Below, one piece after another: positions 26,133 to 34,757 of a stretch of 64,000 nucleotides of DNA. How positions within the stretch are numbered: the first letter of the stretch is position 1; each line of letters starts with the position of its first letter. Below the pieces are notes generated by a model. It was not told the DNA's origin, searched no databases, and was given only the letters and a program-made list of their open reading frames with translations. The position numbers were made by a program, and so were the translations under genes. The DNA comes from JBHJGM01 sp964405825 (GTDB taxonomy: Bacteria; Verrucomicrobiota; Verrucomicrobiia; Opitutales; JBHJGM01). The stretch spans positions 62,001 to 126,000 of the forward strand of contig CAYOPI010000001.1 in the NCBI GenBank assembly GCA_964405825.1, given 5' to 3'.

Positions 26133-27482
26133 ATGAGCGATTCCCCCGAGGCGGCCCGGCGGCCCAACGTGCTGTGGGTCTTTGGCGATCAACACCGCGC
26201 CCAGGCCGTCGGCTACCGCGGCGACCCCAACGTGCGTACGCCCTGCCTCGACGCGCTCTCACGATTCGGGGTGCGCTTTGATCAGGCCGTGGCGGGCGCA
26301 CCCTGGTGCACGCCCTTTCGCGGTGCCCTGCTCACCGGGCGCTACCCGCATCAGGTGGGCACGGTCAGCACACCCTCACGCCTCGACCCCGGGCACTATC
26401 CGACGGTCGCGCACGCCTTCAACGACGCCGGCTACCACACCGCCTACGTTGGCAAGTGGCACCTGGGCGGGAGCAACGCCGAGCACGTCATCCCCGAGGC
26501 CGAACGCGGCGGCTTTGACTACTGGATGGGGTTTGAAACCGGCAACCTGCCCTACAACACGCCGATTCACGGTACCGACTCCCCCGAGCTGACCACCCTT
26601 CCCGGCCCCCAGACCGATGCCCTGACCAACCTGATGCTCGGCCATTTGAAGGACCACGTCGGAACCCCGGGCAACGACTATGCGCCCTTCTTCGGCGTTC
26701 TTTCGGTGCAGCCCCCACACGACCCCTACGTGGCCCCGCGCGACTTCAACCGCCAGAACCCCGGGACCCTCCAGCTTCGCCCCAACGTGCCCGAGGTCCC
26801 CTGGGTGCAGGCCCGCGCGCGCGACGATCTGTGCGGCTATTACGGCATGATCGAAAATCTGGACTGGAATCTGGGGCGCCTGCTGGAGGGCCTGCGCGCG
26901 ATGGGCATCGACCGTGAGACCTGGGTCTTTTTCTTCAGCGACCACGGCGACTCCCACGGCTCCCACGGGCTCTTCCGCAAGTCCAACCCCTTTGAGGAGT
27001 CCATCCGCATTCCGCTGGTCATCGCAAAGGTCTCGCCCGAAGCCGGATCGTGGCATCACCTCAGCCGCAGCGTGGTCAACCACGTGGACCTCGGCCCCAC
27101 CGCTCTTGGGCTTTGCGGGATCGAGGCGCCCGAGGCGTTCGTGGGGCACAACTACGCCGGGGAGATCACGCCGGGGGCCTTCCCGAGCCGGACCTCCAGG
27201 CCCACTTCAGCATTTCTGCAGCAGATCCCGCCCAAGTTGCACACCAGCGGCCTCGACACGGCCTGGCGCGGCGTCGTCACCGAGGACGGCTGGAAGTATG
27301 TCTGTACGCCGGCCTCGCGCTGGCTGCTCTTCAACCTCAACGACGACCCCTACGAGCAGGTCAACCTGGCGCTGATGAGCGAGTTCACCGAGCCGCGCAA
27401 ACGCCTGCACGCGCTTCTGGCCGAATGGATCGAGCGCACCGGCGACACCTTCCCCTTGCCGACGACCGAGCCGATCACCTGA
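26133..27482 (+). CDS. Type I sulfatase (formylglycine-dependent)
   Basis: 449 residues of the alkaline-phosphatase-like sulfatase fold. The signature WCTPFRGALLTGRYPHQVG fits the CxPxR modification site, so C59 would be converted to formylglycine by a maturation enzyme not in this window. Metal-site segments are VFGDQHR and FSDHGDSHGSHG. It cleaves sulfate esters; abundant sulfatases in this phylum act on sulfated algal glycans, but the substrate cannot be read from sequence. No signal peptide is visible, so cytoplasmic action on imported saccharides is likely. Confidence 0.92.
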   Translation: MSDSPEAARRPNVLWVFGDQHRAQAVGYRGDPNVRTPCLDALSRFGVRFDQAVAGAPWCTPFRGALLTGRYPHQVGTVSTPSRLDPGHYPTVAHAFNDAGYHTAYVGKWHLGGSNAEHVIPEAERGGFDYWMGFETGNLPYNTPIHGTDSPELTTLPGPQTDALTNLMLGHLKDHVGTPGNDYAPFFGVLSVQPPHDPYVAPRDFNRQNPGTLQLRPNVPEVPWVQARARDDLCGYYGMIENLDWNLGRLLEGLRAMGIDRETWVFFFSDHGDSHGSHGLFRKSNPFEESIRIPLVIAKVSPEAGSWHHLSRSVVNHVDLGPTALGLCGIEAPEAFVGHNYAGEITPGAFPSRTSRPTSAFLQQIPPKLHTSGLDTAWRGVVTEDGWKYVCTPASRWLLFNLNDDPYEQVNLALMSEFTEPRKRLHALLAEWIERTGDTFPLPTTEPIT

Positions 27483-27491
27483 CGCACCAGC

Positions 27492-28085
27492 TCAGAACCA
27501 GGGTCGGTTCGCGCCGTTGAGTCGCGAGGCGGTTGCCCCTTCGGCGGCCTCGTTTACGCCGGGCAGCGGATCGAGAATGATATCGAGGAATCGTTCGAGC
27601 TTCTCCTCGTTGAAGCCGCGCAGCAACTCGTCGTCCACCGACCAGCGCTCCCAGACGATTTCGCCGGTCGAGGCATCGGCCAGGTAGATCTGCAGGTGAA
27701 TGCGCGTCTCGTAACGCGGAGTGGGCAGCGGGCCCGCTGCGGTCGTGCCCTGGATGGGTCCCGCCGGACCCGCGCGTTCCTGGCCGCTCCACCAGCGCAG
27801 GTGCACGTTCAGGGCGGCCATCCCGGGCAGGGAGGCCTGGTAGCCAAGCGCATCCAGACGCCGGGCGACACCGGCAAGCGCCTCGTCCTCAAGGATTTCC
27901 CGAACCCCCAAACGCTTCGCATCAGGCGGAATCCCCTCGACCGGCTGCAGCACGTAGGTCGGGTACTCGGACGGCCGATAGGTGAGGTGGAGGTTGCGCT
28001 CAAGGTTGGCGCAGCCCACACTCAGGGCCGCCAGCAGCAGCGCTGGAACGGCCCACCGAAGCCGTCTGAAAGGAAGTACGTTCAT
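27492..28085 (-). CDS. Predicted lipoprotein, possibly DUF4136-like
   Basis: 197 residues from an ATG at 28085 that starts a signal peptide ending in lipobox LSVGC (C25). The mature protein opens NLHLTYRPSEYPTYVLQP and continues with DEALAGVARRLDALGYQ and LNVHLRWWSGQ, a layout like DUF4136 lipoproteins. It converges with the sulfatase gene and is divergent from the DUF1800 gene. Function unknown. A much longer reading upstream in the same frame is antisense to DUF1800 and was discarded. Confidence 0.72.
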   Translation of the reverse strand: MNVLPFRRLRWAVPALLLAALSVGCANLERNLHLTYRPSEYPTYVLQPVEGIPPDAKRLGVREILEDEALAGVARRLDALGYQASLPGMAALNVHLRWWSGQERAGPAGPIQGTTAAGPLPTPRYETRIHLQIYLADASTGEIVWERWSVDDELLRGFNEEKLERFLDIILDPLPGVNEAAEGATASRLNGANRPWF

Positions 28086-28220
28086 AGAGGTGACATCTCC
28101 GAATATCACTTCGACACGAAGACTGCGGATTTGGTTGCTCAGGGCGCAACCCGAGCCGCCAATCGGGGTTATCCCCTTTGGAATTCGTCCGCTTGGCTTC
28201 CCCGTGATTTCTTCTCGCTC

Positions 28221-29708
28221 ATGACCCCTGCTTACACCCGACTTTCGCCGGCGGCTGCCTGGGAGCCCCTGCCCCGCGGCGCCTGGAACGCCCGCAACGC
28301 GCGCCACCTGCTGCGCCGGATGGGCTACGCCGCCACCGCTCCCGAAACCGAAGCCGCCCTTGAGCGAGGGTTGCCGGGCACCCTCGACCACTACCTGGGC
28401 CAGAGCCACGCGTTTCCCCAGCCCTACAAGATGACCGAGTTTGTGGCCCAGGCGCGGGAGAGTTTCCGGGAACTGCGCGGGATGAGCCAGGAGGAGCGCC
28501 AGCGTTTTCGCCGCGAACAACGCCGGGCCAACAACAGCGTCTTCACCGACTTCGGGCTGCAGTGGGTCACCTTCGCGCGTGAGCCCGCGCATGCGCCACA
28601 GGAGAAGTGGGTGAGCTTCCTGCAGAACATCTTTGTGGTGAGCGTGGAGAAGGTGCGCTCTTCGGTGGGCCTCTACAATCACCAGCAACTGCTGCGCGAG
28701 GGGGGCACGGGCTCTTATGTGGCGCTGTGCAAGGCCGTCAGCCGCTCGCCGGCGATGGTCGCCTACCTCGACCTCAACCAGAGCACCCGGGAACAACCCA
28801 ACGAGAACTTTGCCCGCGAACTGTTCGAACTCTTCACCCTGGGCGAAGGAAACTACACCGAAGCCGACATCAAGCAGGCCGCCCGCGCGTTCACCGGTTA
28901 CAAGACCACGCGCCTGCAGACCTTCCGCTTCTCTGCCAGCGATCACGACAGCGGCGTGAAGACGGTCTTTGGCAAGCGCGGCAACTTTGACGGCGACGCG
29001 GTGATCGACCTGGTCTTTGAGCAGGACGCAGCGCAGACGTTCCTGCCCTCGGAGATGCTGCGCTTCTACCTGACCGACCAGCCGATTGAGGAGCCTTACC
29101 TGCGCGAACTCGGGCAGTGGTGGGCCGGCCAGTCCTTCAACCTCGACGCGCTGCGGCGCCGCGTTTTTGCCAGCACGCTTTTCTACACGCCGGAGTTTCA
29201 GGGCAGCCTGATCAAGAGCCCGCTGCAGTATTACCTGGGGCTGTGCTTCGATCTGGGGCTGGACGTCGCTCCGCTGCCGCGCCTGGTGCTGTCCTCGCTG
29301 CGCAGCATGGGCCAGCCCTTTTACCAGCCGCCCAACGTGCGCGGGTGGGTCGGCGGCCAGCACTGGATCACCGCTTCGACAATCGCCGCCCGCCGCCAGT
29401 TGGTCGACCGCCTCTTCACCCCGATCCAGACCAACCGCCTCAACGCCGATGACCAGTTGGAACTGGAGGTGGCCGCCGCCAACGGACGCGACCGCCTGAC
29501 CGTGACGCCAGAGCGCCTGGCCCCGCTGCTGCGCCTGGACGCCCCGGGGCAGGTTGACTGGCTGCTGAGCTACTTCCTGCCCGGCGAGCCCGACCCGGCC
29601 TTTGCCGCGGCCCTGCAGGGACACCTCGAAGGCAGCGGCGACCGTGAGGCCGCCCTCGAAGAAGTCCTCATCGCCCTTTTGCAAAGCCCGCAGTATCAAC
29701 TTTGCTGA
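28221..29708 (+). CDS. DUF1800 family protein
   Basis: 495 residues. The pattern NARHLLRRMGYAATAPETEA, FVVSVEKVRSSVGLYNHQQL, QPNENFARELFELFTLGEGNYTE and PPNVRGWVGG is typical of DUF1800. The protein is mainly alpha-helical and its biochemical role is unknown. It lies 38 bases before a DUF1501 gene, the conserved partner, and the pair is abundant in Planctomycetota and Verrucomicrobiota. The ATG at 28221 is chosen because the domain begins directly after it; sequence upstream is antisense to a lipoprotein gene. Confidence 0.88.
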   Translation: MTPAYTRLSPAAAWEPLPRGAWNARNARHLLRRMGYAATAPETEAALERGLPGTLDHYLGQSHAFPQPYKMTEFVAQARESFRELRGMSQEERQRFRREQRRANNSVFTDFGLQWVTFAREPAHAPQEKWVSFLQNIFVVSVEKVRSSVGLYNHQQLLREGGTGSYVALCKAVSRSPAMVAYLDLNQSTREQPNENFARELFELFTLGEGNYTEADIKQAARAFTGYKTTRLQTFRFSASDHDSGVKTVFGKRGNFDGDAVIDLVFEQDAAQTFLPSEMLRFYLTDQPIEEPYLRELGQWWAGQSFNLDALRRRVFASTLFYTPEFQGSLIKSPLQYYLGLCFDLGLDVAPLPRLVLSSLRSMGQPFYQPPNVRGWVGGQHWITASTIAARRQLVDRLFTPIQTNRLNADDQLELEVAAANGRDRLTVTPERLAPLLRLDAPGQVDWLLSYFLPGEPDPAFAAALQGHLEGSGDREAALEEVLIALLQSPQYQLC

Positions 29709-29746
29709 TACGCGCCCGCCGCCTTTCAACCGTCATCCTTCTCGCC

Positions 29747-31006
29747 ATGCAAAACCAGAACACGCCCCTGCCGGCCACCCGGCGCGACTTTCTCCGGCGC
29801 ACCGCCTTTGGCGGCATCGGCCTGCTGGCCTTCAGCGGTTACGCCCCGCTCTTTCTGACGCGTTCGGCCTACGCCCAGGTGCCTCGCCCGGAGAAGGACA
29901 AGAGCATCCTCGTGCTCGTGCAGCTGGCCGGCGGCAACGACGGCCTCAACACGGTCATTCCCGTGACCGACGACCGCTACTTCAACCTGCGGCCCAACCT
30001 GGGCATCCGCGAAGACACGCACGCGATCACCGACGACCTGGCCTTTCATCCCTCCTGCGAGGCGCTCGCGCGCATGCACCACGACGGCAAGCTCTCCATT
30101 GTGCAGAACGTGGGCTACCCCAACCCCAATCGCAGCCACTTCCGCTCGATGGAGATTTGGGAGACCGCCACCGACAGCGACGTCATCGGCCACTACGGCT
30201 GGGTGGGGCGGTTCTTTGACAACGCCTGCGCGGGCACGGCCTCGGAGGATCCGGTCGGCCTGCACGTCTCCGGCGAAATGCCCCAGGCCTTTCTCTCGGA
30301 GCGGAACCACGCACTCTTCGGGGTTCAGGCCACCAACGCCCGCCGCCGCAACGCCGGCAACAACCGGATGGGCGAGGACGACAACGCCCTGCTCAAGCAA
30401 CTTGCCAGCGCCTCCAGCGAAGACGCCAACAGTTCCTTCCTGCAGCACACCCTGATGGATGCGCTGGTGACGGAGAAGCGTGTGCAACAGATTCTCGCTG
30501 CCGACAGAACCGAAGCACAATACCCCGGCGGTCGCCTCAGCCTGGCCCTGCAGGGGGTCGCCGCGTTGATCGCCGCTGGACTGGAAACGCGCGTGTATTT
30601 TGTCTCGCTGGGCGGCTTCGACACCCACGCCAACCAATCCGGGGGCCACGCCAACCTGCTGACCGAACTCTCCGAATCGATGCAGGCCTTTCAGAGCGAT
30701 TTGGAAGCGCGCGGGCTCGACGGGCAGGTCCTCACCATGACTTTTTCCGAGTTTGGCCGTCGCCCCAACGAGAACGCCGGCGGCGGCACCGATCACGGCA
30801 CGGCCGCGCCGCTCTTTGTCATGGGCAGCCACGTGGGCCAGCCGCTGATCGGGCAGTCCCCCGACCTCAACCTCAGCCGCGGGCAGGACCTGGCCTACGG
30901 CATCGACTTCCGACAGGTCTACGCAACCGTTCTGGACAAGTGGCTGCAGGCCCCTTCCGCCGACGTCCTCGGCCAGTCCTTCGATACGCTGCCGTTCCTT
31001 GTGTGA
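29747..31006 (+). CDS. DUF1501 family protein, Tat-exported
   Basis: 419 residues. The N-terminus carries a twin-arginine signal (TRRDFLRRTAFGGIG at residues 11-25), indicating export in the folded state. Family blocks include LVQLAGGNDGLNTVIPV, FDTHANQSGGH and FSEFGRRPNENAGGGTDHGT, the last resembling sulfatase/phosphatase-superfamily metal sites. It follows DUF1800 as usual. The joint function of the pair is not established. Confidence 0.9.
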   Translation: MQNQNTPLPATRRDFLRRTAFGGIGLLAFSGYAPLFLTRSAYAQVPRPEKDKSILVLVQLAGGNDGLNTVIPVTDDRYFNLRPNLGIREDTHAITDDLAFHPSCEALARMHHDGKLSIVQNVGYPNPNRSHFRSMEIWETATDSDVIGHYGWVGRFFDNACAGTASEDPVGLHVSGEMPQAFLSERNHALFGVQATNARRRNAGNNRMGEDDNALLKQLASASSEDANSSFLQHTLMDALVTEKRVQQILAADRTEAQYPGGRLSLALQGVAALIAAGLETRVYFVSLGGFDTHANQSGGHANLLTELSESMQAFQSDLEARGLDGQVLTMTFSEFGRRPNENAGGGTDHGTAAPLFVMGSHVGQPLIGQSPDLNLSRGQDLAYGIDFRQVYATVLDKWLQAPSADVLGQSFDTLPFLV

Positions 31007-31067
31007 GGTCGTGCAGTACCACAGAAAGCACAGCAGCCGTAAAAGCACTCACACCGTCGGCAGCCTC

Positions 31068-31118
31068 GTAAGGCGGGCCAGTGGGTGGGTGCTGCAGTGA
31101 CGAACTGAAACGCCTTAC
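31068..31118. repeat. GTAAGGCG/CGCCTTAC inverted repeat between convergent genes
   Basis: Perfect 8-base arms 35 bases apart lie between the DUF1501 stop and the prepilin peptidase stop. A bidirectional transcript-ending structure is possible, but the loop is long and there is no T-run. Confidence 0.2.
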
Positions 31119-32119
31119 TGGCCCTCGAAGACGGTCTGGGACACCTCGGCAAACCAGCCGTCGACCAGTTCGGAGAGGAAGAGGAAGTAGAGCAATCCCG
31201 CCGCGGCCAGCCAGGGTCCGAAAGGAATCGCCCGGCCAATGAGCTTGGAGTCGTCGTCGGGATCCTCGCCCTGGGCAACTGCCTCGCGGGACTCCAGCAG
31301 CCTGGAAACGCCGGCCAGCGAGGGTTCGGGGTCGGCGTTGGCGGTTGGATCGGGCGCCTTGGCCTTTTTCGAGGAGGCCCGCTGCACCAGCAGGATTGGC
31401 AGCATCCCGAGCGAGCCGATCAGCGCGCCGCCAAAGATGGCGAAGACCCCGCCCTGCCAGCCGCAGAAGCCCCCGATGAAGCCCACCCAGATAACATCGC
31501 CAAAGCCCATCGCCTCTTTCTTCAGAACCGCTTCGGCCAGCAGCAAAATCCACAGCACGACCCCCGAGCCGATCAATACACCGATGATCGCCGTCAGCCC
31601 AGAGCGCATCATCTCCTGAATCCAGACCTCGCCGTTAAACCCGTGCATCGACGGCAGGGCAAACGAGAGCAACACCGCCAGCACCGCCCCGCCGACCGTA
31701 AAGACATCCGGCAACTCCATCGTGTCCAGGTCGATGAACGAGCCGGCCAACAGGAAAAAGACAAAGACCATCGCCGCCAGCGCCTTGACCGGGGTCTCCG
31801 CACCAAACTGCCACCAGCACAACGCAAACAGAACTCCGGTGAGCGCCTCGATGATCGCGTAGCGTATGGAGAAGGTCGCATCGCAGCAGCGCGCCTTTCC
31901 CCGCAGGATCAGCCACGAGAGAATCGGCAGGTTGTCGAACCAGCGGATGGGCTTGCCGCAGCTGTAACAGTGCGAGGGCGGCCGGGACAGCGACTTGCCC
32001 GCCGGCAGCCGGTACACGACCACGTTGAGGAAGCTCCCCCAGCACGCGCCAAAGACAAAGAAAAAGCCCAGCAGCACCCACGGGTACTCCGCCTGGATGA
32101 ACTCAACGGTTTCCCACAT
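31115..32119 (-). CDS. pilD: Prepilin peptidase / leader peptidase
   Basis: 334 residues with several membrane helices. The N-terminal block ACWGSFLNVVVYRLPAGKSL and Cys motif CYSCGKPIRWFDNLPILSW are diagnostic; the second Cys pair is compressed to CC (C78, C79) rather than CxxC. The aspartyl protease residues lie near D130 in GSFIDLDTMELPD and in AMGFGDVIW. It cleaves and methylates type IV pilins or pseudopilins in the inner membrane. A charged insert (about residues 255-295) before the last helix is not typical. No pilin genes are adjacent. Confidence 0.92.
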   Translation of the reverse strand: MWETVEFIQAEYPWVLLGFFFVFGACWGSFLNVVVYRLPAGKSLSRPPSHCYSCGKPIRWFDNLPILSWLILRGKARCCDATFSIRYAIIEALTGVLFALCWWQFGAETPVKALAAMVFVFFLLAGSFIDLDTMELPDVFTVGGAVLAVLLSFALPSMHGFNGEVWIQEMMRSGLTAIIGVLIGSGVVLWILLLAEAVLKKEAMGFGDVIWVGFIGGFCGWQGGVFAIFGGALIGSLGMLPILLVQRASSKKAKAPDPTANADPEPSLAGVSRLLESREAVAQGEDPDDDSKLIGRAIPFGPWLAAAGLLYFLFLSELVDGWFAEVSQTVFEGQ

Positions 32120-32235
32120 CGAACGTGTCCCTCGCTATCGCCTCCCTGCCACCGAGCTAAAGGGCCGCGGGGTTGCGCTGGCAACCGCCAAAGACACCGT
32201 GCGCCCCTTGCCGGCATCAACGCGAGCCGTGAGGC

Positions 32236-33162
32236 CTAAGCGTCCCCCAGCGCGCTGCGGGCGGCGGCCTGCATGACCTCGGCGGGCACCTGCGCCCCCG
32301 ACCAAATCTCCAGGCTGCGCACGCCCTGCCAAACGAGCATCGAGAGTCCGTTGGCGCCGCGTAGTCCGTGTTGCTCGGCCTGTCCCAGCAGCGGCGTGAC
32401 GGCGGGGTTGTAGATCATGTCGTAGACGACCGTGTCCGCCGCGAAGCCGTCCAGCGCAAGGGGGCTGGGGTCACCCGGCTTGAGCCCCACAGAGGTCGCG
32501 TTGATCACGACCGCGGACTTGGGCAGATCGAGCGGAGGCGCGGTCAAATCAAAGCCGCGCACGGGGACATCGGGCGCCACCGTCTTCAGCAATTCCAGCA
32601 GACCCTGCAAACGCTCCTGCGTGCGGTTGCCGATCCACAGCTCGGCGCACCCCGAGCGCAGGCACTGCACCGCGGCCGCCCGCGCCGCGCCGCCCGCGCC
32701 CAACAGCACCACCCGAGCCGCGGCCAGTTCGACGCCGAGATCGGCCTTGAGCGCCCGGGCCAAACCAAAACCGTCGCTGTTGTGTCCATGGTAACCATCG
32801 GACTGCCGCACGAGGGTGTTGACCGCGCCCATCTGAGCGGCGGCCGGGTCGGTCTCGCTGGCAAGCGCCAGGGCGTCGACCTTGTGCGGGATGGTCAGGT
32901 TCAGGCCAAAGAAGCTCGCCCGGTGGAAAGCGGGCAAGGCCTGGGGCAACTCCTGCGGGGGCACGTCGAACTTGAAGTAGGCCCAGCGGGCGAAGCGGGC
33001 GTCGGTCTCGGCCATCGCGGCCAGGGCGGCGTTGTGCATCGGCGGGCTGACCGAGTGGGCAATCGGATGGCCCAAGACCGCCAGCGCCGTCCCGTCAAAG
33101 TGCCAACGCTCCAACTCGCGCCAGCCGCGAACGCGGTCGGTCTCGCGCTCAGGAGCGTGCAT
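32236..33162 (-). CDS. aroE: Shikimate dehydrogenase
   Basis: 308 residues from the ATG at 33162, which leaves 14 bases of overlap with the upstream SirB1-like gene. It reduces 3-dehydroshikimate to shikimate with NADPH. Substrate-site motifs are HSVSPPMHNAAL, NLTIPHK (catalytic Lys) and NSDGFG; the cofactor site is LLGAGGAARAA and NRTQER. With the DAHP synthase at 12736-13791 it is the second shikimate-pathway gene in the window, although unlinked. Confidence 0.94.
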   Translation of the reverse strand: MHAPERETDRVRGWRELERWHFDGTALAVLGHPIAHSVSPPMHNAALAAMAETDARFARWAYFKFDVPPQELPQALPAFHRASFFGLNLTIPHKVDALALASETDPAAAQMGAVNTLVRQSDGYHGHNSDGFGLARALKADLGVELAAARVVLLGAGGAARAAAVQCLRSGCAELWIGNRTQERLQGLLELLKTVAPDVPVRGFDLTAPPLDLPKSAVVINATSVGLKPGDPSPLALDGFAADTVVYDMIYNPAVTPLLGQAEQHGLRGANGLSMLVWQGVRSLEIWSGAQVPAEVMQAAARSALGDA

Positions 33163-34021
33163 TGCGCCGGTGCGCGTCGTCGAACTCATGAACGAACAGC
33201 TCGTACTGCGTGGCCATCTGGAAGTCGCCAGCCTCGCGGAACTGATTGACCAGGTTGCGGCAGGCCCGCTGCAGGACATCGCCCACCGGCGAGGGTCGCA
33301 GGTCGGCCTCGCTCAACGGAAAACCGCTGTGGCGAAAGACATCATGGAGATCCTCGGCCGCGCGAAAGACGCCATGCTCAAAGCAGTCGATGTAGAAGGG
33401 TTCGCGGTCCAGCCAGCACCCGACCATGCACCGGCCCGGCAGACAGACCGGCTCCAGTTCCAGCCCACAGCGGTAGGCCACCAGCAGGTAGACAATGCAC
33501 AGACTCAGCGGCAGACCACGGCGCGTCTGCAGCACCTGATTGAGGAAGCTCGCCCGCGGGTTGACAAAGCCGTCGTTGTCAGGCCGGAAGCCATACTCGT
33601 GAAAGACCACGCGGTTCATCACCTTGCACTGCTCCCAGCCCGAGCACGGGGTGACCAGCAGCTCACTGACCCGCCGCGCCATCTTGTCGAGCAGGTCCCA
33701 GGACTTGCCCACTTCCAGGTCGGGGAAGTAGGTGCGGTCCAGCATCAGGCTGCCCGTTTCCAGCTCGTAGTTGAAGGAGCGGATGAAGCGGCGGAAGGCC
33801 TCCGAGGGCTCCGGGCCAACGAATTCCTCGAGCATCTCCCGGGCGACCTGCGCCTGCGGCTCGGTCTCCTCGCGCACGACCTGACGCAGCAACGCCACCC
33901 CGCTGGAGCCCAAAGCACGCAGGGCCTCGCGAACGCCGTCGCGCACCGCCGGCGCGGGGTCATCCAGGAGGGAGACCAGCGCCAACTCTCGCTCGGAAAG
34001 CTCTCGTTTCATCTCATGCAT
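33149..34021 (-). CDS. SirB1/transglutaminase-like protein
   Basis: 290 residues. An N-terminal helical part (HEAT-like: LALVSLLDDPAPAVRDGVRE) precedes the SirB1-type domain: RTYFPDLEVG, NPRASFLNQVLQTRRGLPLS, LCIVYLLVAYRCGLELEPV, LPGRCMVG and FYIDCFEHG. Canonical members have a PGHFL segment where this protein has PGRCM, so catalytic competence is doubtful. It overlaps aroE by 14 bases. An ATG three codons further in is an alternative start. Function unknown. Confidence 0.8.
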   Translation of the reverse strand: MHEMKRELSERELALVSLLDDPAPAVRDGVREALRALGSSGVALLRQVVREETEPQAQVAREMLEEFVGPEPSEAFRRFIRSFNYELETGSLMLDRTYFPDLEVGKSWDLLDKMARRVSELLVTPCSGWEQCKVMNRVVFHEYGFRPDNDGFVNPRASFLNQVLQTRRGLPLSLCIVYLLVAYRCGLELEPVCLPGRCMVGCWLDREPFYIDCFEHGVFRAAEDLHDVFRHSGFPLSEADLRPSPVGDVLQRACRNLVNQFREAGDFQMATQYELFVHEFDDAHRRNARS

Positions 34022-34089
34022 GAACAGGCTTGAGGCTGTTCAATCGACCCGTTTGGGCAACGCTGAAAAGGAGTGTGCGACTTTCCACC

Positions 34090-34130
34090 AGCCGCCTCAC
34101 CCGCGCTCGCTGAAGAGGGCCGTGCCGACG
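34090..34130. repeat. 41-bp direct repeat, left copy (yggS-like 3'-end remnant)
   Basis: Matches 34717-34757 at 40 of 41 positions (T versus C at 34111/34738). Read on the minus strand it spells the last codons of the yggS-like gene, VGTALFSERG and stop, plus 7 bases. It is detached from any open gene here, so it looks like the displaced original end of that gene. Confidence 0.9.
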
Positions 34131-34137
34131 GACAGGC

Positions 34138-34461
34138 TCACTTCTTCTCCCGAACTTCGCGCGTCAGCAACTGGGCTTGGATGAAGTCAGGATCACGGCG
34201 GGCATGAAAGACGCCGGCAATCAGCCAGAAGGCCTCCATCTCCGTGTAGAAGAGCAAGTACGTCGAACTGACAAAGGGATAGACCCGCCACCCGTGGTCC
34301 CGCTCGGGATAGCTCTCGGGGAAGCGTTCCAGATGGCCGAGGATCAACTCGAACTCGACTTGAATTCTGGAAGCCTTCGCCGCCGAGAACCCACCGTGGT
34401 ACCTCAGAATGGCCGGAATGTCCCGCTCAACGACAACCCGAGCGATGCGCAGGGGCTTCAC
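34138..34461 (-). CDS. RelE/ParE-family toxin
   Basis: 107 residues. The pattern DIPAILRYHGGFSAAKASRI, then FPESYPERDHGWRVYPF, YLLFYTEM and FHARRDP, fits ParE/RelE toxins, which inhibit gyrase or cleave ribosome-bound mRNA. The typical final HxRR is present as FHARR. It overlaps the antitoxin gene by ATGA and lies second, the usual antitoxin-first order. The pair sits between two copies of a 41-base repeat, consistent with a mobile passenger. Confidence 0.82.
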   Translation of the reverse strand: MKPLRIARVVVERDIPAILRYHGGFSAAKASRIQVEFELILGHLERFPESYPERDHGWRVYPFVSSTYLLFYTEMEAFWLIAGVFHARRDPDFIQAQLLTREVREKK

Positions 34462-34682
34462 GCTTCCCTCATACGCTCGCGGAGCAAGCGAGTGGCCTCT
34501 GCGGGCGAGACCGACTGGGATGGGTCCGATTGCACCTGACGCAAGCGGGCTTTGAGAACATCAAGGTGTTCCGTTCGTGCCTCGTGCTGGTCCGGCGGAA
34601 TCGTGTCCCAAAGAGCGTCGATCAGGGCCAGCTTGTCCTCTGGCGAGGCATCCCTCAGGCGTGGAAAATCCTCCAGCTTCAT
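34458..34682 (-). CDS. Addiction-module antitoxin (TIGR02574-like)
   Basis: 74 residues. ASPEDKLALIDALWDTIP is the conserved opening of the putative addiction-module component family, and a basic helical tail follows. It should bind and neutralise the overlapping ParE-like toxin, and such antitoxins usually repress their own promoter, which would lie in the 34683-34716 gap. Small size and ATGA coupling to the toxin support the call. Confidence 0.83.
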   Translation of the reverse strand: MKLEDFPRLRDASPEDKLALIDALWDTIPPDQHEARTEHLDVLKARLRQVQSDPSQSVSPAEATRLLRERMREA

Positions 34683-34716
34683 ACCTCAAACATAGCAGCG
34701 GAACCTGGAGCTGACA

Positions 34717-34757
34717 AGCCGCCTCACCCGCGCTCGCCGAAGAGGGCCGTGCCGACG
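34717..34757. repeat. 41-bp direct repeat, right copy (within yggS-like 3' end)
   Basis: Partner of 34090-34130. It covers the final codons and stop of the intact yggS-like gene plus 7 bases beyond. Together the copies bracket a 586-base segment containing only the toxin-antitoxin pair. Confidence 0.9.

Noticed and set aside
28086..29729. Long minus-strand extension of the lipoprotein frame across the DUF1800 gene
   Set aside because: It is antisense to a well-supported DUF1800 gene, and the lipoprotein has its own signal peptide at 28085.
34090..34757. Interpretation of the 41-bp repeats as transposon ends
   Set aside because: They are direct, not inverted, lie within a gene end, and no transposase or short target duplication is present.
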